Assembly (NCBI GenBank): GCA_003131585.1
Contig: PKVW01000075.1
Location: 451-44,733, forward strand
Length of the DNA: 44,283 nt
Direction: 5' to 3'
Origin: Acidobacteriaceae bacterium
GTDB taxonomy: Bacteria > Acidobacteriota > Terriglobia > Terriglobales > Acidobacteriaceae
The translations under genes were made by a program, and so were the position numbers. Of this stretch, positions 1-8,202 are shown piece after piece. The notes under the pieces were generated by a model that saw only the letters and a list, made by a program, of their open reading frames with translations, ran no database searches and was not told the origin of the DNA. The stretch's first letter is position 1, and each line of letters starts with the position of its first letter.

Positions 1-1
1 C

Positions 2-115
2 GAGAACATCATGCCGGCGACGCTCGAAGCGGTGCGCGCGCGCGTGACCGGCGGCGAAATCGTCAACATGCTCAAGCCGATCTTCGGCACCTACGTCGAG
101 AAGCCCATCTTCTAG
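2..115 (+). CDS. Methylmalonyl-CoA mutase large subunit, C-terminal fragment
   Basis: This is the last 37 codons of a gene cut by the window edge, ending in TAG at 113-115. The peptide contains ENIMPATLEA followed by a GGEIVNMLKPIFGTY-type tail, which matches the end of the catalytic (TIM-barrel) subunit of B12-dependent acyl-CoA mutases, where a conserved E-N-x-M/L-P precedes the last helices. The next two genes are the mutase GTPase chaperone and the separate B12-binding subunit, which supports a split mutase. The enzyme would interconvert methylmalonyl-CoA and succinyl-CoA in propionate metabolism. A related mutase such as isobutyryl- or ethylmalonyl-CoA mutase cannot be excluded because the substrate-binding part is outside the window. 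Confidence 0.8.
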   Translation, partial: ENIMPATLEAVRARVTGGEIVNMLKPIFGTYVEKPIF

Positions 116-124
116 TTGAAACCC

Positions 125-1048
125 ATGACACGATCCGTCCCGGTTCGCGTTCATCGCGACTTGGCTCGCGCGATCACGGCAATCGAGAACGGATACGCAT
201 CGTTCGGCGACACGCTGGCGACGCTGCCGGCACGCGAAAACGGGAAGGCGTCGTTTGTCGTCGGCGTGACCGGCCCGCCGGGAGCGGGGAAATCGACGCT
301 GGTCGACCGGTTGATCGAGAAATTTCGTGCCGGTGGCGAGACGGTCGCGGTAATCGCCGTCGATCCGTCGTCGCCGTTCACGCACGGTGCCGTGCTCGGC
401 GATCGCGTCCGGATGCAACGTCACTCCGGCGACACGGGCGTCTTCATCCGCAGCATGGCGTCGCGCGAATCCGGCGGCGGCCTCGCACCGACGACACACG
501 ACGCGACCGCGCTCGCCGCGCATGCCGGCTTCGACGTCATCCTCGTCGAGACGGTCGGCGTCGGCCAGGTCGAACTGGAAATCGTAGCGGTCGCCGACGT
601 CGTCGCGGTGGTCACCGTCCCCGCGCTCGGCGACAGCGTGCAGACCATCAAAGCCGGACTCACCGAGATCGCCGACCTCTTCGTCGTCAACATGGCCGAC
701 CGGCCCGGCGCGAGCCGCACCGCGCTCGACCTCAAGCACATGGTGCGCGAGAGCGGGCGCGACGTCGCGGTCCTGCAAACGATCGCGAGCGAGGGAACCG
801 GAATCGACGATGTCATGGTCGCGCTGACGGCTGCGCGCGCGAGCGAATCGAGCAACGCGGGACGCGCCGTTCGTTTCGAGGTCGTGCGCAACATTCGCGA
901 CGCGGCGGTGCGCCGCGCCCTCGCCGTCCTCGACGCCCCGCGGGGCCGCTCGGTTCTCGAACGCCTGCGCGCGGGCGAGTTGACGCGTCTCGAGGCGCGG
1001 GAAGAATTGTTGGTCTATGCTCTAGCGGAGGTCATCAATGCCGATTAA
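125..1048 (+). CDS. meaB: MeaB/ArgK-family GTPase, methylmalonyl-CoA mutase chaperone
   Basis: This is a G3E-type GTPase that protects and reactivates B12-dependent acyl-CoA mutases. With an ATG start at 125 it has 307 residues, normal for the family; a TTG at 116, directly after the upstream stop, is possible but neither start has a Shine-Dalgarno site. The P-loop GPPGAGKST lies at about residues 50-58, the [15 protein letters not shown] block at 80-93, and the VETVGVGQ switch region at 141-148. The base-recognition motif, normally NKxD, reads NMAD at 189-192, so the usual lysine is missing. It sits between the mutase large and small subunit genes and overlaps the small-subunit gene by 11 nt, so translation is probably coupled. 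GTC and ACG codons dominate here, unlike the genes from 1038 onward. Confidence 0.92.
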   Translation: MTRSVPVRVHRDLARAITAIENGYASFGDTLATLPARENGKASFVVGVTGPPGAGKSTLVDRLIEKFRAGGETVAVIAVDPSSPFTHGAVLGDRVRMQRHSGDTGVFIRSMASRESGGGLAPTTHDATALAAHAGFDVILVETVGVGQVELEIVAVADVVAVVTVPALGDSVQTIKAGLTEIADLFVVNMADRPGASRTALDLKHMVRESGRDVAVLQTIASEGTGIDDVMVALTAARASESSNAGRAVRFEVVRNIRDAAVRRALAVLDAPRGRSVLERLRAGELTRLEAREELLVYALAEVINAD

Positions 1049-1442
1049 AGTGCTCGTCGCCAAGCCCGGCCTCGACGGCCACGACCGCGGCGCCAAAGTG
1101 ATTGCCCGCGCCTTGCGCGATGCCGGCATGGAAGTGATTTATACCGGGCTCCGCCAGACTCCCGAGATGGTCGTCAACGCCTCGTTGCAGGAAGACGTGG
1201 ACGTCATCGGCCTCAGCATCCTCTCCGGCGCCCACAATGCCATCGTGCCGCGGGTGATGGACCTGCTGAAGCAAAATCAGATGGACGACGTGCTGGTGCT
1301 GGTGGGCGGCATCATTCCCGATCAGGATATCGATGCCCTGAAGAAACTCGGCGTGGCGGCGATCTTCCAACCGGGCACGGCGATGGATGACATCGTAAAG
1401 TTCATCCGCGCGAACGTGAAGGGTGCGGGCGTGCCTCTTTGA
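1038..1442 (+). CDS. Methylmalonyl-CoA mutase small (B12-binding) subunit
   Basis: This is a stand-alone cobalamin-binding domain of 134 residues, the C-terminal half of fused mutases encoded as a separate subunit. The cobalt-coordinating signature DxHxxG is present as D13-G-H15-D-R-G18, followed by the expected LSILSG block and the VLVGGIIP strand that line the nucleotide tail pocket. It would pair with the large subunit whose end is at 2-115 to form the active mutase. The start overlaps the end of meaB by 11 nt. Its codon use is GTG-rich, like the downstream genes and unlike meaB. Confidence 0.93.
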   Translation: MPIKVLVAKPGLDGHDRGAKVIARALRDAGMEVIYTGLRQTPEMVVNASLQEDVDVIGLSILSGAHNAIVPRVMDLLKQNQMDDVLVLVGGIIPDQDIDALKKLGVAAIFQPGTAMDDIVKFIRANVKGAGVPL

Positions 1443-1858
1443 GAGGCTTAAGTGTTCCCACGGTCGCAGGTATTTCAAGGGCAAATTTCGGTAAACGCCG
1501 TCATCAACTTTCCCCGCAGCCCCGAAAAAGTCAACGATGGAACCGATGCGTCCCGCGCGGCCACGGGTCAGACGGGCTTCCAGGCTATCGTACTTGATAT
1601 GACAACCGGAGCCGCCGCCTGTACGAACAATCATTGAAGCGCGCGGCGAGGACTGCGGGCGCATGCGTTCGTGCCCCGCGCTTTCAGGATCTATGTCTCC
1701 GTCGTGCGATAACGTGTTGGCCTGAGGAACGACGAGGCCGACCTTCTGTGCCCGGGTGCTGCCTCGCCTTCGCCACATACCCGTGGGGCGTTCCCTGCAT
1801 TGCAAGCCACTGCGAGAGTGGTATACCGTAAACAGTCCGATCTTCATTTTCTTCACCC
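1443..1858 (+). other. Intergenic region, no gene recognised
   Basis: This 416-bp stretch separates the mutase group from the carboxyltransferase gene. Short open frames exist on both strands but none has a recognisable domain or a good ribosome-binding site. A GCCACTG heptamer at 1806-1812 resembles one element of cobalamin riboswitches, but the other conserved elements are absent. The start of the next gene has no clear Shine-Dalgarno sequence. Confidence 0.5.
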
Positions 1859-3568
1859 ATGGCTGATCGCAGCGAAGCTCCCCCGGACCAGTCGTTGAAG
1901 CCGTCCAACGTCCTGACGACGAAAGTCGATCCCACCTCGGCGGGGTTTGAGGCCAACATGCGCTTTCTGGCCGATCTCATGTCGCAGGTGCGCAATGAAG
2001 GCGAGAAGATTTGCGAGGGCGGCGGCGCCAAGGGGATCGAGAATCAGCATGCCAAGGGACGCCTCACCGCGCGCGAACGCATTGAGTTGCTGGTAGATCC
2101 TAAAACGTTCTTCGAGCTGGGAATTTACGCGGCCCACGGCATGTATGAAGAGTGGGGTACCGCGCCGGCCGCGGGCGTGATTACCGGCCTGGCTCGCATC
2201 CATACCCGCATGGTGATGATCATCGCGAATGACGCCACGGTGAAGGCGGGCGCATTTTTCCCCATGACGTCGAAGAAAGTGATTCGCGCCCAGAACATCG
2301 CCATCGAGAACCGCATCCCGACCATCTATCTGGTGGATTCTGCGGGCGTGTTCCTGCCGCTGCAGGAAGATGTGTTTCCGGACACCGACGACTTCGGCCG
2401 CGTGTTCCGCAACAACGCCGTTATGTCAGCCCTGGGCATTCCGCAGACCGCCGCCATCATGGGCATGTGCGTGGCCGGCGGCGGATATCTGCCGGTGATG
2501 TGCGATCACGTTCTGATGACCGACGGCAGCGGCTTGTTTCTCGCAGGGCCGGCGCTGGTGCAGGCGGCGATCGGACAGAAAGTTTCGGCGGAAGATCTGG
2601 GCGGGGCGGCCATGCACGCCGGCATCAGCGGCACGGTGGACTTCCGTGAACCGGATGATCCGGCCTGCCTGGCGCGCATTCGCTCCATCGTCGAAAAATG
2701 GGGATACCGCCGCCAATCTCCCTGGGACCGCAAGAAGCCCGTCGAGCCGTCGCTGGCCGCCGAGGAGATTTACGGCATTTACGATTCGTCGCCCGCGCGC
2801 CCTTATGACATGAAAGAGATTCTGGCACGCGTGCTCGATGGCAGCCGCTTCGACGAGTACAAGGCGGAATACGGCAAGACGCTGATCTGCGGCTACGGGC
2901 GCGTCGGCGGATTCGCCGTGGGCATTGTCGCCAACCAAAAGCTGCACGCCCAGCAAACCGACCACGAGGGTCAAAAGAGGACTGAATTTGGCGGCGTGAT
3001 CTACACGGAATCTGCGGAGAAAGCGGCGCGCTTCATCATGGACTGCAATCAGAACCTGATCCCGCTGATTTTCTTCCACGATGTGAACGGCTTCATGGTG
3101 GGCCGCGATGCGGAGTGGAGCGGCATCATCAAGGCGGGCGCGAAACTGGTGAATGCGGTATCGAATTCCGTGGTGCCAAAGATCACCGTGATTGTGGGAG
3201 GATCGTTCGGCGCGGGACATTATGCCATGTGCGGCAAGGCGTTCGATCCACGGTTCGTTTTTGCCTGGCCCACCGCGCGCTATGCGGTCATGGGCGGCGA
3301 TGCGGCGGCCGGGACGTTGGTTGAGATTAAGATGAAGCAACTGGAACGCGGCGGCAAGAAGTTGAGCGAGGAAGAAAAGAAAGAGCTGTACGAATCGGTG
3401 AAGCGTACCTACGACGAGCAGACTGACCCGAGGTATGGCGCTGCGCGGCTGTGGATCGACAAGATCATCGATCCCATCGAGACGCGCGACGCCATTACCC
3501 AGGCTCTTGAAGCCGCGGCGCTGAACCCGGACGTCCCGGAGTTCAAGGTGGGAGTGCTGCAAACGTAG
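1859..3568 (+). CDS. Acyl-CoA carboxylase carboxyltransferase (beta) subunit, methylcrotonyl-CoA carboxylase-like
   Basis: This is the carboxyltransferase half of a biotin-dependent acyl-CoA carboxylase, which moves CO2 from carboxybiotin to an acyl-CoA. The 569 residues match the size of MccB/PccB proteins. Visible family features are GRLTARERIELLVDP near residue 61, the VDSAGVFLPLQEDVFPD and FGRVFRNNA block near 160-182, the oxyanion-forming CVAGGGYLPVMCD region near 203-215, and in the C-terminal crotonase domain the GGSFGAGHYAMCGKAFDPRF and MGGDAAAG blocks. The LPLQ...FPD..DFG pattern resembles methylcrotonyl-CoA more than propionyl-CoA carboxylases. HMG-CoA lyase and an enoyl-CoA hydratase follow on the same strand, which supports leucine/isovalerate breakdown. 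The biotin carboxylase/biotin carrier partner is not in the window. Substrate assignment is an inference. Confidence 0.88.
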   Translation: MADRSEAPPDQSLKPSNVLTTKVDPTSAGFEANMRFLADLMSQVRNEGEKICEGGGAKGIENQHAKGRLTARERIELLVDPKTFFELGIYAAHGMYEEWGTAPAAGVITGLARIHTRMVMIIANDATVKAGAFFPMTSKKVIRAQNIAIENRIPTIYLVDSAGVFLPLQEDVFPDTDDFGRVFRNNAVMSALGIPQTAAIMGMCVAGGGYLPVMCDHVLMTDGSGLFLAGPALVQAAIGQKVSAEDLGGAAMHAGISGTVDFREPDDPACLARIRSIVEKWGYRRQSPWDRKKPVEPSLAAEEIYGIYDSSPARPYDMKEILARVLDGSRFDEYKAEYGKTLICGYGRVGGFAVGIVANQKLHAQQTDHEGQKRTEFGGVIYTESAEKAARFIMDCNQNLIPLIFFHDVNGFMVGRDAEWSGIIKAGAKLVNAVSNSVVPKITVIVGGSFGAGHYAMCGKAFDPRFVFAWPTARYAVMGGDAAAGTLVEIKMKQLERGGKKLSEEEKKELYESVKRTYDEQTDPRYGAARLWIDKIIDPIETRDAITQALEAAALNPDVPEFKVGVLQT

Positions 3569-3590
3569 GAGATTGAATCATTGAGTGATC

Positions 3591-3658
3591 GGGTGATTGA
3601 GTCATTGAATGTCCCGTCGCTCGGCGTTGTTTGCAATCGCTCAATGACTCAATCACCC
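3591..3658. repeat. Perfect 18-bp inverted repeat in intercistronic spacer
   Basis: Left arm GGGTGATTGAGTCATTGA (3591-3608) and right arm TCAATGACTCAATCACCC (3641-3658) are exact reverse complements, with a 32-nt loop. Degenerate copies of the ATTGA(G/A)T(C/G)ATTGA core also lie at 3571-3590 and 3661-3669. It occupies the whole gap between the carboxyltransferase stop and the HMG-CoA lyase start. No T-run follows, so it is not a standard terminator; an mRNA-stabilising or dispersed repeat element is more likely. Confidence 0.8.
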
Positions 3659-3669
3659 ACTGACTCAAT

Positions 3670-4548
3670 ATGCCTGACGCTGTCAAGCTGATCGAATGTC
3701 CCAGGGATGCCTGGCAGGGGCTGAGGGGTCAGATTCCGTCCGACATCAAGCGCGCCTACTTGCAGGCATTGATCAGCGCGGGGTTCAAGCACATCGATGC
3801 GGTCTCGTTCGTGTCGCCGACGGCTGTGCCGCAGATGGCGGATTCGGAAGAAGTGTTGAAGGAACTCGATCCGCCCGACGACGTGGAGATTATCGGCATC
3901 GTGGTCAACGAAAAAGGCGCGCAGCGGGCCATCGAGACGCACGCTGTCCACACTCTGGGATTTCCGTATTCGATCTCGGAGACTTTTTTGCGTAAGAACC
4001 AGAATCAGTCCGCCGAAGACGCGCTCGACGAATTGGAGAAGATCCAGAAGAAGGCCGACGCTGCGGCGCTCGATGTGGTCGTTTACGTTTCAATGGCATT
4101 TGGCAATCCGTATGGTGATCTGTGGAACGTGGGCGAGGTGATGGAAGCCATCTCGCTAATGGAAGTCGACAGCCTGCGCATGATTTCCCTGGCCGACACG
4201 GTCGGCATGGCCACTCCGCAACAGGTCAGCGAACTGGTGGACGCGGTGATGGCGAAGTACGATTATCTCGAGATCGGAGTCCATCTGCACAGCCATCCCG
4301 AGCATGCCGCGGCAAAGATTCTCGCCGCCTACGATGCGGGCTGCCGCCGCTTTGACTCCGCCATTGGCGGGCTGGGTGGCTGTCCGTTCGCGCAAGACGC
4401 GCTGGTCGGCAACATCGCGACCGAGAAAGTGATTGAGGCCCTGAAACAGCGCGGCGCGGAGTTACCTCCTCTTAAGCCGCTGGATGCGCTGCTGCGCGCG
4501 ACTGCCGAAATGGGAGTGAGGTATACGAATTCGGTCAACGACGATTAG
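3670..4548 (+). CDS. Hydroxymethylglutaryl-CoA lyase
   Basis: This TIM-barrel DRE-family aldolase cleaves 3-hydroxy-3-methylglutaryl-CoA to acetoacetate and acetyl-CoA, the last step of leucine breakdown. The 292-residue length is typical. The N-terminal strand motif IECPRDAWQG holds the catalytic Arg12 and metal-binding Asp13, a variant of the usual EVGPRDGLQ. Metal ligands His205 and His207 lie in GVHLHSH, the catalytic cysteine is C238 in GGLGGCPFA, and the metal-binding Asn is N248 in GNIATE. All catalytic positions are therefore kept. The start lies directly after the inverted repeat and lacks a clear ribosome-binding site. The enoyl-CoA hydratase begins 12 nt after its stop. Confidence 0.92.
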   Translation: MPDAVKLIECPRDAWQGLRGQIPSDIKRAYLQALISAGFKHIDAVSFVSPTAVPQMADSEEVLKELDPPDDVEIIGIVVNEKGAQRAIETHAVHTLGFPYSISETFLRKNQNQSAEDALDELEKIQKKADAAALDVVVYVSMAFGNPYGDLWNVGEVMEAISLMEVDSLRMISLADTVGMATPQQVSELVDAVMAKYDYLEIGVHLHSHPEHAAAKILAAYDAGCRRFDSAIGGLGGCPFAQDALVGNIATEKVIEALKQRGAELPPLKPLDALLRATAEMGVRYTNSVNDD

Positions 4549-4560
4549 CCGCTCCCAGAT

Positions 4561-5343
4561 ATGAACTATAAAACGATCCAACTCGCATACGACTCCGCCG
4601 TGGCCACCATTACGCTGAACCGTCCGGAGAAGCGCAATGCCATCAGCTTCGAATTGATCGACGATCTGCTGCGCGCGCTGCAGGAAGTGGAGAGTTCCGA
4701 CGCGCTTGTCCTCATCCTAACGGGCGCAGGCAAGGCTTTCTCCTCAGGCATGGACCTGGACAATCTGAAAGCGCTCATTGGCCGCTCACCCGAGCAGAAC
4801 CTGAAAGATTCGGAAACGATGGTTCGCCTATTCCGTGCGCTTTACGAATTTCCCCAGGTCACGATTGCGGCGGTGAATGGCGCGGCCATCGCCGGCGGCA
4901 CTGGACTGGCTTTGCTGTGCGACTTCACGCTCGCTGTGCCGGAGGCCAAGTTCGGCTATACCGAGGTGCGCATCGGCTTTGTTCCCGCCATTGTTTCGAC
5001 CTTCTTACTGCGCCAGGTCGGAGAGAAACAGGCGCGCGATCTGTTGCTGACCGGAAGAATTATCGGCGCCGAGGAAGCGGCGCGGATGGGATTGATCAAC
5101 GAAATCGTCGCGCCGGAAGCCCTGATGGCGCGCGCCCGCGAATTGGCGGCGCTGCTGATGGAAAACAGTCCGGCTTCGTTGCGGGCGACCAAGCAACTGC
5201 TCAGCGATCATGCGCGCGCCGAACTGGATGCGCAGATTGAAGCTGCGGTCCGGGAGAATGCCGCGATCCGCACCACCGCCGACTTCCGTGAAGGCATTGC
5301 GTCATTTCTCGAAAAGCGCAAGCCGGTGTGGAGCGGGAAATGA
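4561..5343 (+). CDS. Enoyl-CoA hydratase/isomerase family protein, candidate methylglutaconyl-CoA hydratase
   Basis: This is a crotonase-fold enzyme of 260 residues. The oxyanion-hole segments are visible as GKAFSSGMDL near residue 57 and NGAAIAGGTGLALLCD near 106-121. The first catalytic glutamate is kept in YTEVRIGFVPA near 138. The second catalytic glutamate position, upstream of LLLTG, appears to be aspartate (ARDLLLTG), so activity may differ from classical crotonase. Position between HMG-CoA lyase and a thioesterase in the same operon suggests hydration of 3-methylglutaconyl-CoA to HMG-CoA in leucine catabolism, but general enoyl-CoA hydratase activity is also possible. Its TGA stop overlaps the next start as ATGA. 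Confidence 0.88.
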   Translation: MNYKTIQLAYDSAVATITLNRPEKRNAISFELIDDLLRALQEVESSDALVLILTGAGKAFSSGMDLDNLKALIGRSPEQNLKDSETMVRLFRALYEFPQVTIAAVNGAAIAGGTGLALLCDFTLAVPEAKFGYTEVRIGFVPAIVSTFLLRQVGEKQARDLLLTGRIIGAEEAARMGLINEIVAPEALMARARELAALLMENSPASLRATKQLLSDHARAELDAQIEAAVRENAAIRTTADFREGIASFLEKRKPVWSGK

Positions 5344-5789
5344 ATTCGAACCACCAACAGGCGGTCAATGAAACTCGGCTGCGCGTGCGTTATGCGGAAA
5401 CCGATCAGATGGGTGTGGTCTATCATTCCAATCATTTCATCTGGTTCGAAGTGGGGCGCGTCGAATTGTTACGGCAGTTGGGCTTTTCCTATCGCGACAT
5501 GGAGAGCACGGACCACCGCTTCATTGCCGTGGCCGAGGCCAAATGCCGCTATCGCGCCCCGGTGCGCTATGACGAAGAGGTTCTGGTGCGCACGCAACTG
5601 TTGAGCGTGCGCGACTCGGTGGTCCACTTTGGTTATGAATTGCGGCGCGCGGAAGACGGCGCGCTGCTGGCGGAAGGCGAGACTACTCATATCGTTACGG
5701 ATGCGGATATGAAGATTGCCGTCTTGCCGGAAAAATATTTGACGGCATTTCGCGCGGCGGCGGGGAAACAGGACGGAACATTATCTTGA
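5340..5789 (+). CDS. Hotdog-fold acyl-CoA thioesterase (YbgC/4-hydroxybenzoyl-CoA thioesterase family)
   Basis: This 149-residue protein hydrolyses a CoA thioester, probably releasing a free acid from a short or branched acyl-CoA. The family signature VRYAETDQMGVVYHSNHFIWFE is spread over residues 16-37, with the catalytic Asp at D22. The ATG at 5340 is chosen because it overlaps the hydratase stop as ATGA; a GTG at 5328 would add four residues. Its own stop overlaps the following TTG start (TTGA), so hydratase, thioesterase and histidine ammonia-lyase are tightly coupled. The substrate cannot be read from sequence. Confidence 0.87.
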   Translation: MNSNHQQAVNETRLRVRYAETDQMGVVYHSNHFIWFEVGRVELLRQLGFSYRDMESTDHRFIAVAEAKCRYRAPVRYDEEVLVRTQLLSVRDSVVHFGYELRRAEDGALLAEGETTHIVTDADMKIAVLPEKYLTAFRAAAGKQDGTLS

Positions 5790-7321
5790 ACGCACTTCAC
5801 ATCAACGGTAACGATCTCACTCTGGAAGCGGTGCGCGAAGTCGCACAGATCGACGCTCGGCGTCCCGTGCTCTTGTCCGCCGACGCGCGCCAGGCCGTCG
5901 ATCGCGCCCGCGCCGTGGTTGACGAGATCGTCGCCAGCAACAAGTTGGCCTATGCGATCACTACCGGCGTGGGCAAGCTCAGCGATGTGCGCATTGCCGG
6001 CGACCAGATTCGCGAACTTCAAGTCAATCTGGTTCGCTCGCACGCCGCGGGTGTCGGCGAGCCGCTCTCCGTGGCGGAAACGCGCACCATGATGCTATTG
6101 CGGGCCAATTCTCTGGCCAAGGGCTATTCGGGCGTGCGCGGGATTGTCATCGACACGCTGTGCGAAATGCTGAACCGCGGCGTCACGCCCTTCGTGCCGT
6201 CGCAGGGAAGCGTGGGCGCAAGCGGCGATCTGGCTCCGCTGGCTCATCTGGCGCTGGCCTTGATCGGCGAGGGCGAATGCTTCGACGCCGCGGGGGCGCG
6301 CATCGCCAGCGGCGAAGCGCTGAAGCGGGCACAGATTAAGCCCCTGGTGCTCGAATCGAAAGAATCCATCTCGCTGATCAACGGGACGCAGGGCATGCTG
6401 GCCATCGGTACCCTCGCGCTGCTGGCTGCGGAGACGCTGATGGATTCCGCCGACGTGCTGGGCGGCCTCTGCTGCGACGCGCTGAAAGGCACCGATGCGG
6501 CCTTCGATGAACGCATCCACAAAGCGCGCCCGCACAGCGGACAGATGAAGACGGCGGCGAATTTGCGCAAGATGCTCGAAGGCAGCCAGATTCGCGAATC
6601 GCACCGCGAGTGCGGCCGCGTGCAGGACGCCTACTCGCTGCGCTGCATCCCGCAGGTGCACGGCGCGGTGCGCGACACGCTGGTGCACTGCCGCGAGGTG
6701 TTTGAGACCGAGGCGAACTCCGCGGTCGATAATCCTCTCGTCTTCATCACCGACGCCAAGAATTCCGAGGGTGACGTGATCTCGGGAGGAAACTTTCACG
6801 GCCAGCCGCTCGCGTTTGTGCTGGATTTTATGGGCATTGCCCTGAGCGCGCTCGCCGGGATCAGCGAGCGACGCATCGAGCGGCTGGTGAACCCCGCGCT
6901 CAGCGAAGGCTTGCCGCCGTTCCTTGCGCAAGGTGCAGGATTGAATTCGGGTTTCATGATGCCGCAGGTTACGGCCGCAGCGCTGGTCAGCGAGAACAAA
7001 GTGCTGGCTCATCCTGCGTCGGTCGATTCGATTACGACTTCCGGCAACAAGGAAGACTACGTTTCCATGGGCATGACGGCGGCGAACAAACTGAAACGCA
7101 TTGTCGAAAATACGCGCAACGTGCTGGCCATTGAAGCCATGGCCGTCGCTCAGGCCATCGACTTCCTGGCTCCGCTGAAAACCTCGAAGCGCGGACAGGC
7201 GGCGCATGCGGCGATCCGGTCGGTCTGTCCCACAATGGAGAAAGACCGCGTCATGTACAAAGACTTCGCGCGGCTCGCGGAACTGATCGCCAGCGGGAAA
7301 GTGGCGGAAGTCGTTCGCTGA
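5786..7321 (+). CDS. hutH: Histidine ammonia-lyase
   Basis: This enzyme converts L-histidine to trans-urocanate and ammonia using the autocatalytic MIO cofactor. The cofactor triad is A145-S146-G147 inside GSVGASGDLAPLAH. The catalytic tyrosine is Y56 in YAITTGVGKL, where family members usually have YGxxTGFG. H86 in LVRSHAAGVGEPL matches the position that favours histidine over phenylalanine. The 511-residue length is normal. The TTG start overlaps the preceding stop by 3 nt. No urocanase or other hut gene is nearby, and the coupling to an acyl-CoA operon is unusual, so a related aromatic-amino-acid lyase remains a weaker alternative. Confidence 0.92.
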   Translation: MNALHINGNDLTLEAVREVAQIDARRPVLLSADARQAVDRARAVVDEIVASNKLAYAITTGVGKLSDVRIAGDQIRELQVNLVRSHAAGVGEPLSVAETRTMMLLRANSLAKGYSGVRGIVIDTLCEMLNRGVTPFVPSQGSVGASGDLAPLAHLALALIGEGECFDAAGARIASGEALKRAQIKPLVLESKESISLINGTQGMLAIGTLALLAAETLMDSADVLGGLCCDALKGTDAAFDERIHKARPHSGQMKTAANLRKMLEGSQIRESHRECGRVQDAYSLRCIPQVHGAVRDTLVHCREVFETEANSAVDNPLVFITDAKNSEGDVISGGNFHGQPLAFVLDFMGIALSALAGISERRIERLVNPALSEGLPPFLAQGAGLNSGFMMPQVTAAALVSENKVLAHPASVDSITTSGNKEDYVSMGMTAANKLKRIVENTRNVLAIEAMAVAQAIDFLAPLKTSKRGQAAHAAIRSVCPTMEKDRVMYKDFARLAELIASGKVAEVVR

Positions 7322-7392
7322 GGAGTTCGCCCCGAGTCGAGCTTGTGCGCGGCACGGCCGGATCAAAGACGCGGCCACATTCAGGAATTGCC

Positions 7393-8004
7393 TTATGCCG
7401 TCTTCGCCGCTCGGCCGTCCAATCCCAGCTTGTTGGCAATTCCCTGCAGCGCTTCGATGCAGAAGGCGATGTGCTCGTCCAGGTCCACGCCCAGAGCGGC
7501 GGCGCTGTTGACGATGTCGTCGCGGTTCACTTTGCGGGCGAAGGCTTTGTCTTTCATCCGCTTTCGAACTGACTTCGCGTCCACCTCGGCCAGCGATTTT
7601 CCTGGCTTGATCAGAGCCACGGCGGTGATGAAGCCGGCAAGCTCGTCGCAGGCGAAGAGAGCTTTTTCCATGGGCGTGTCGCGGGTGACGCCGGTGTATT
7701 CGGCGTGCGACATGATCGCCCGGGTGATCACTTCGGGCCATCCGCGCTGCTTCAGAATGTCGTTGCCCTTGTACGGATGGTCTTCGAGGCTGGGATACTT
7801 CTCGTAGTCGAAGTCGTGGATGAGTCCAACGATTCCCCATAGGTCCTCCTCGGATAGCCCAAGTGCTGATGCCTCCGAGGGTCCAGTTGCTAGCTTGCGG
7901 GCGCAGGCGCGCATGCAGGCCTCAACCGCCAGTGCGTGCTTGCGCAAACTTTCCGATTGAGTGAACTCAGTTAGTAAACACCGCGCGGTCTCGCGATCAA
8001 TCAT
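7393..8004 (-). CDS. HD-domain phosphohydrolase-like protein
   Basis: This 203-residue protein carries an HD-type metal-dependent phosphohydrolase core. H23 in RKHALAVEACM, the HD pair in GLIHDFDYEKYP near residue 63, and a later histidine in MSHAEYTG fit the H...HD...H/D ligand set. Proteins of this kind hydrolyse nucleotides or other phosphoesters, but the substrate is unknown. It is convergent with hutH and divergent from the zinc-ribbon regulator, so it is probably transcribed alone. A short frame upstream on the same strand (8001-8198) overlaps its start as ATGA, but looks spurious. Confidence 0.8.
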   Translation of the reverse strand: MIDRETARCLLTEFTQSESLRKHALAVEACMRACARKLATGPSEASALGLSEEDLWGIVGLIHDFDYEKYPSLEDHPYKGNDILKQRGWPEVITRAIMSHAEYTGVTRDTPMEKALFACDELAGFITAVALIKPGKSLAEVDAKSVRKRMKDKAFARKVNRDDIVNSAAALGVDLDEHIAFCIEALQGIANKLGLDGRAAKTA

Positions 8005-8202
8005 GCTTTTGCCCTGTGTAGTGCGGGATTTGCCGTATCGTTCCGGTTTTCGCAGGCAACGTTTACGGCTTTATGCATTTTAACCTTGACATCCACAGGC
8101 TTTGTACCGCAGATTGTCACCTGCAGTTGGAACTTCTCCCCAAATGTGAGGTTCCGTTGTTTAGATTTAAGGAGTAGCCCGCTCTGGCACTCCCACAACC
8201 CG

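Noticed and set aside
1035-1856. Long minus-strand frame opposite the mutase small subunit and the adjacent gap
   Set aside because: Its second half is the antisense of a clear B12-binding subunit and its first half has no recognisable domain.
1800-1858. Possible cobalamin riboswitch (GCCACTG at 1806-1812) near B12-dependent mutase genes
   Set aside because: The B12-box and the other conserved riboswitch elements are missing on both strands, and it lies downstream of the mutase genes, not upstream.
6095-7840. 581-codon minus-strand open frame
   Set aside because: It is antisense to hutH and the end of the HD gene; low-complexity Arg/His-rich product typical of GC-rich shadow frames.
8001-8198. 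65-codon minus-strand frame overlapping the HD gene start as ATGA
   Set aside because: It starts with TTG, has no ribosome-binding site or known motif, and occupies the divergent promoter region.
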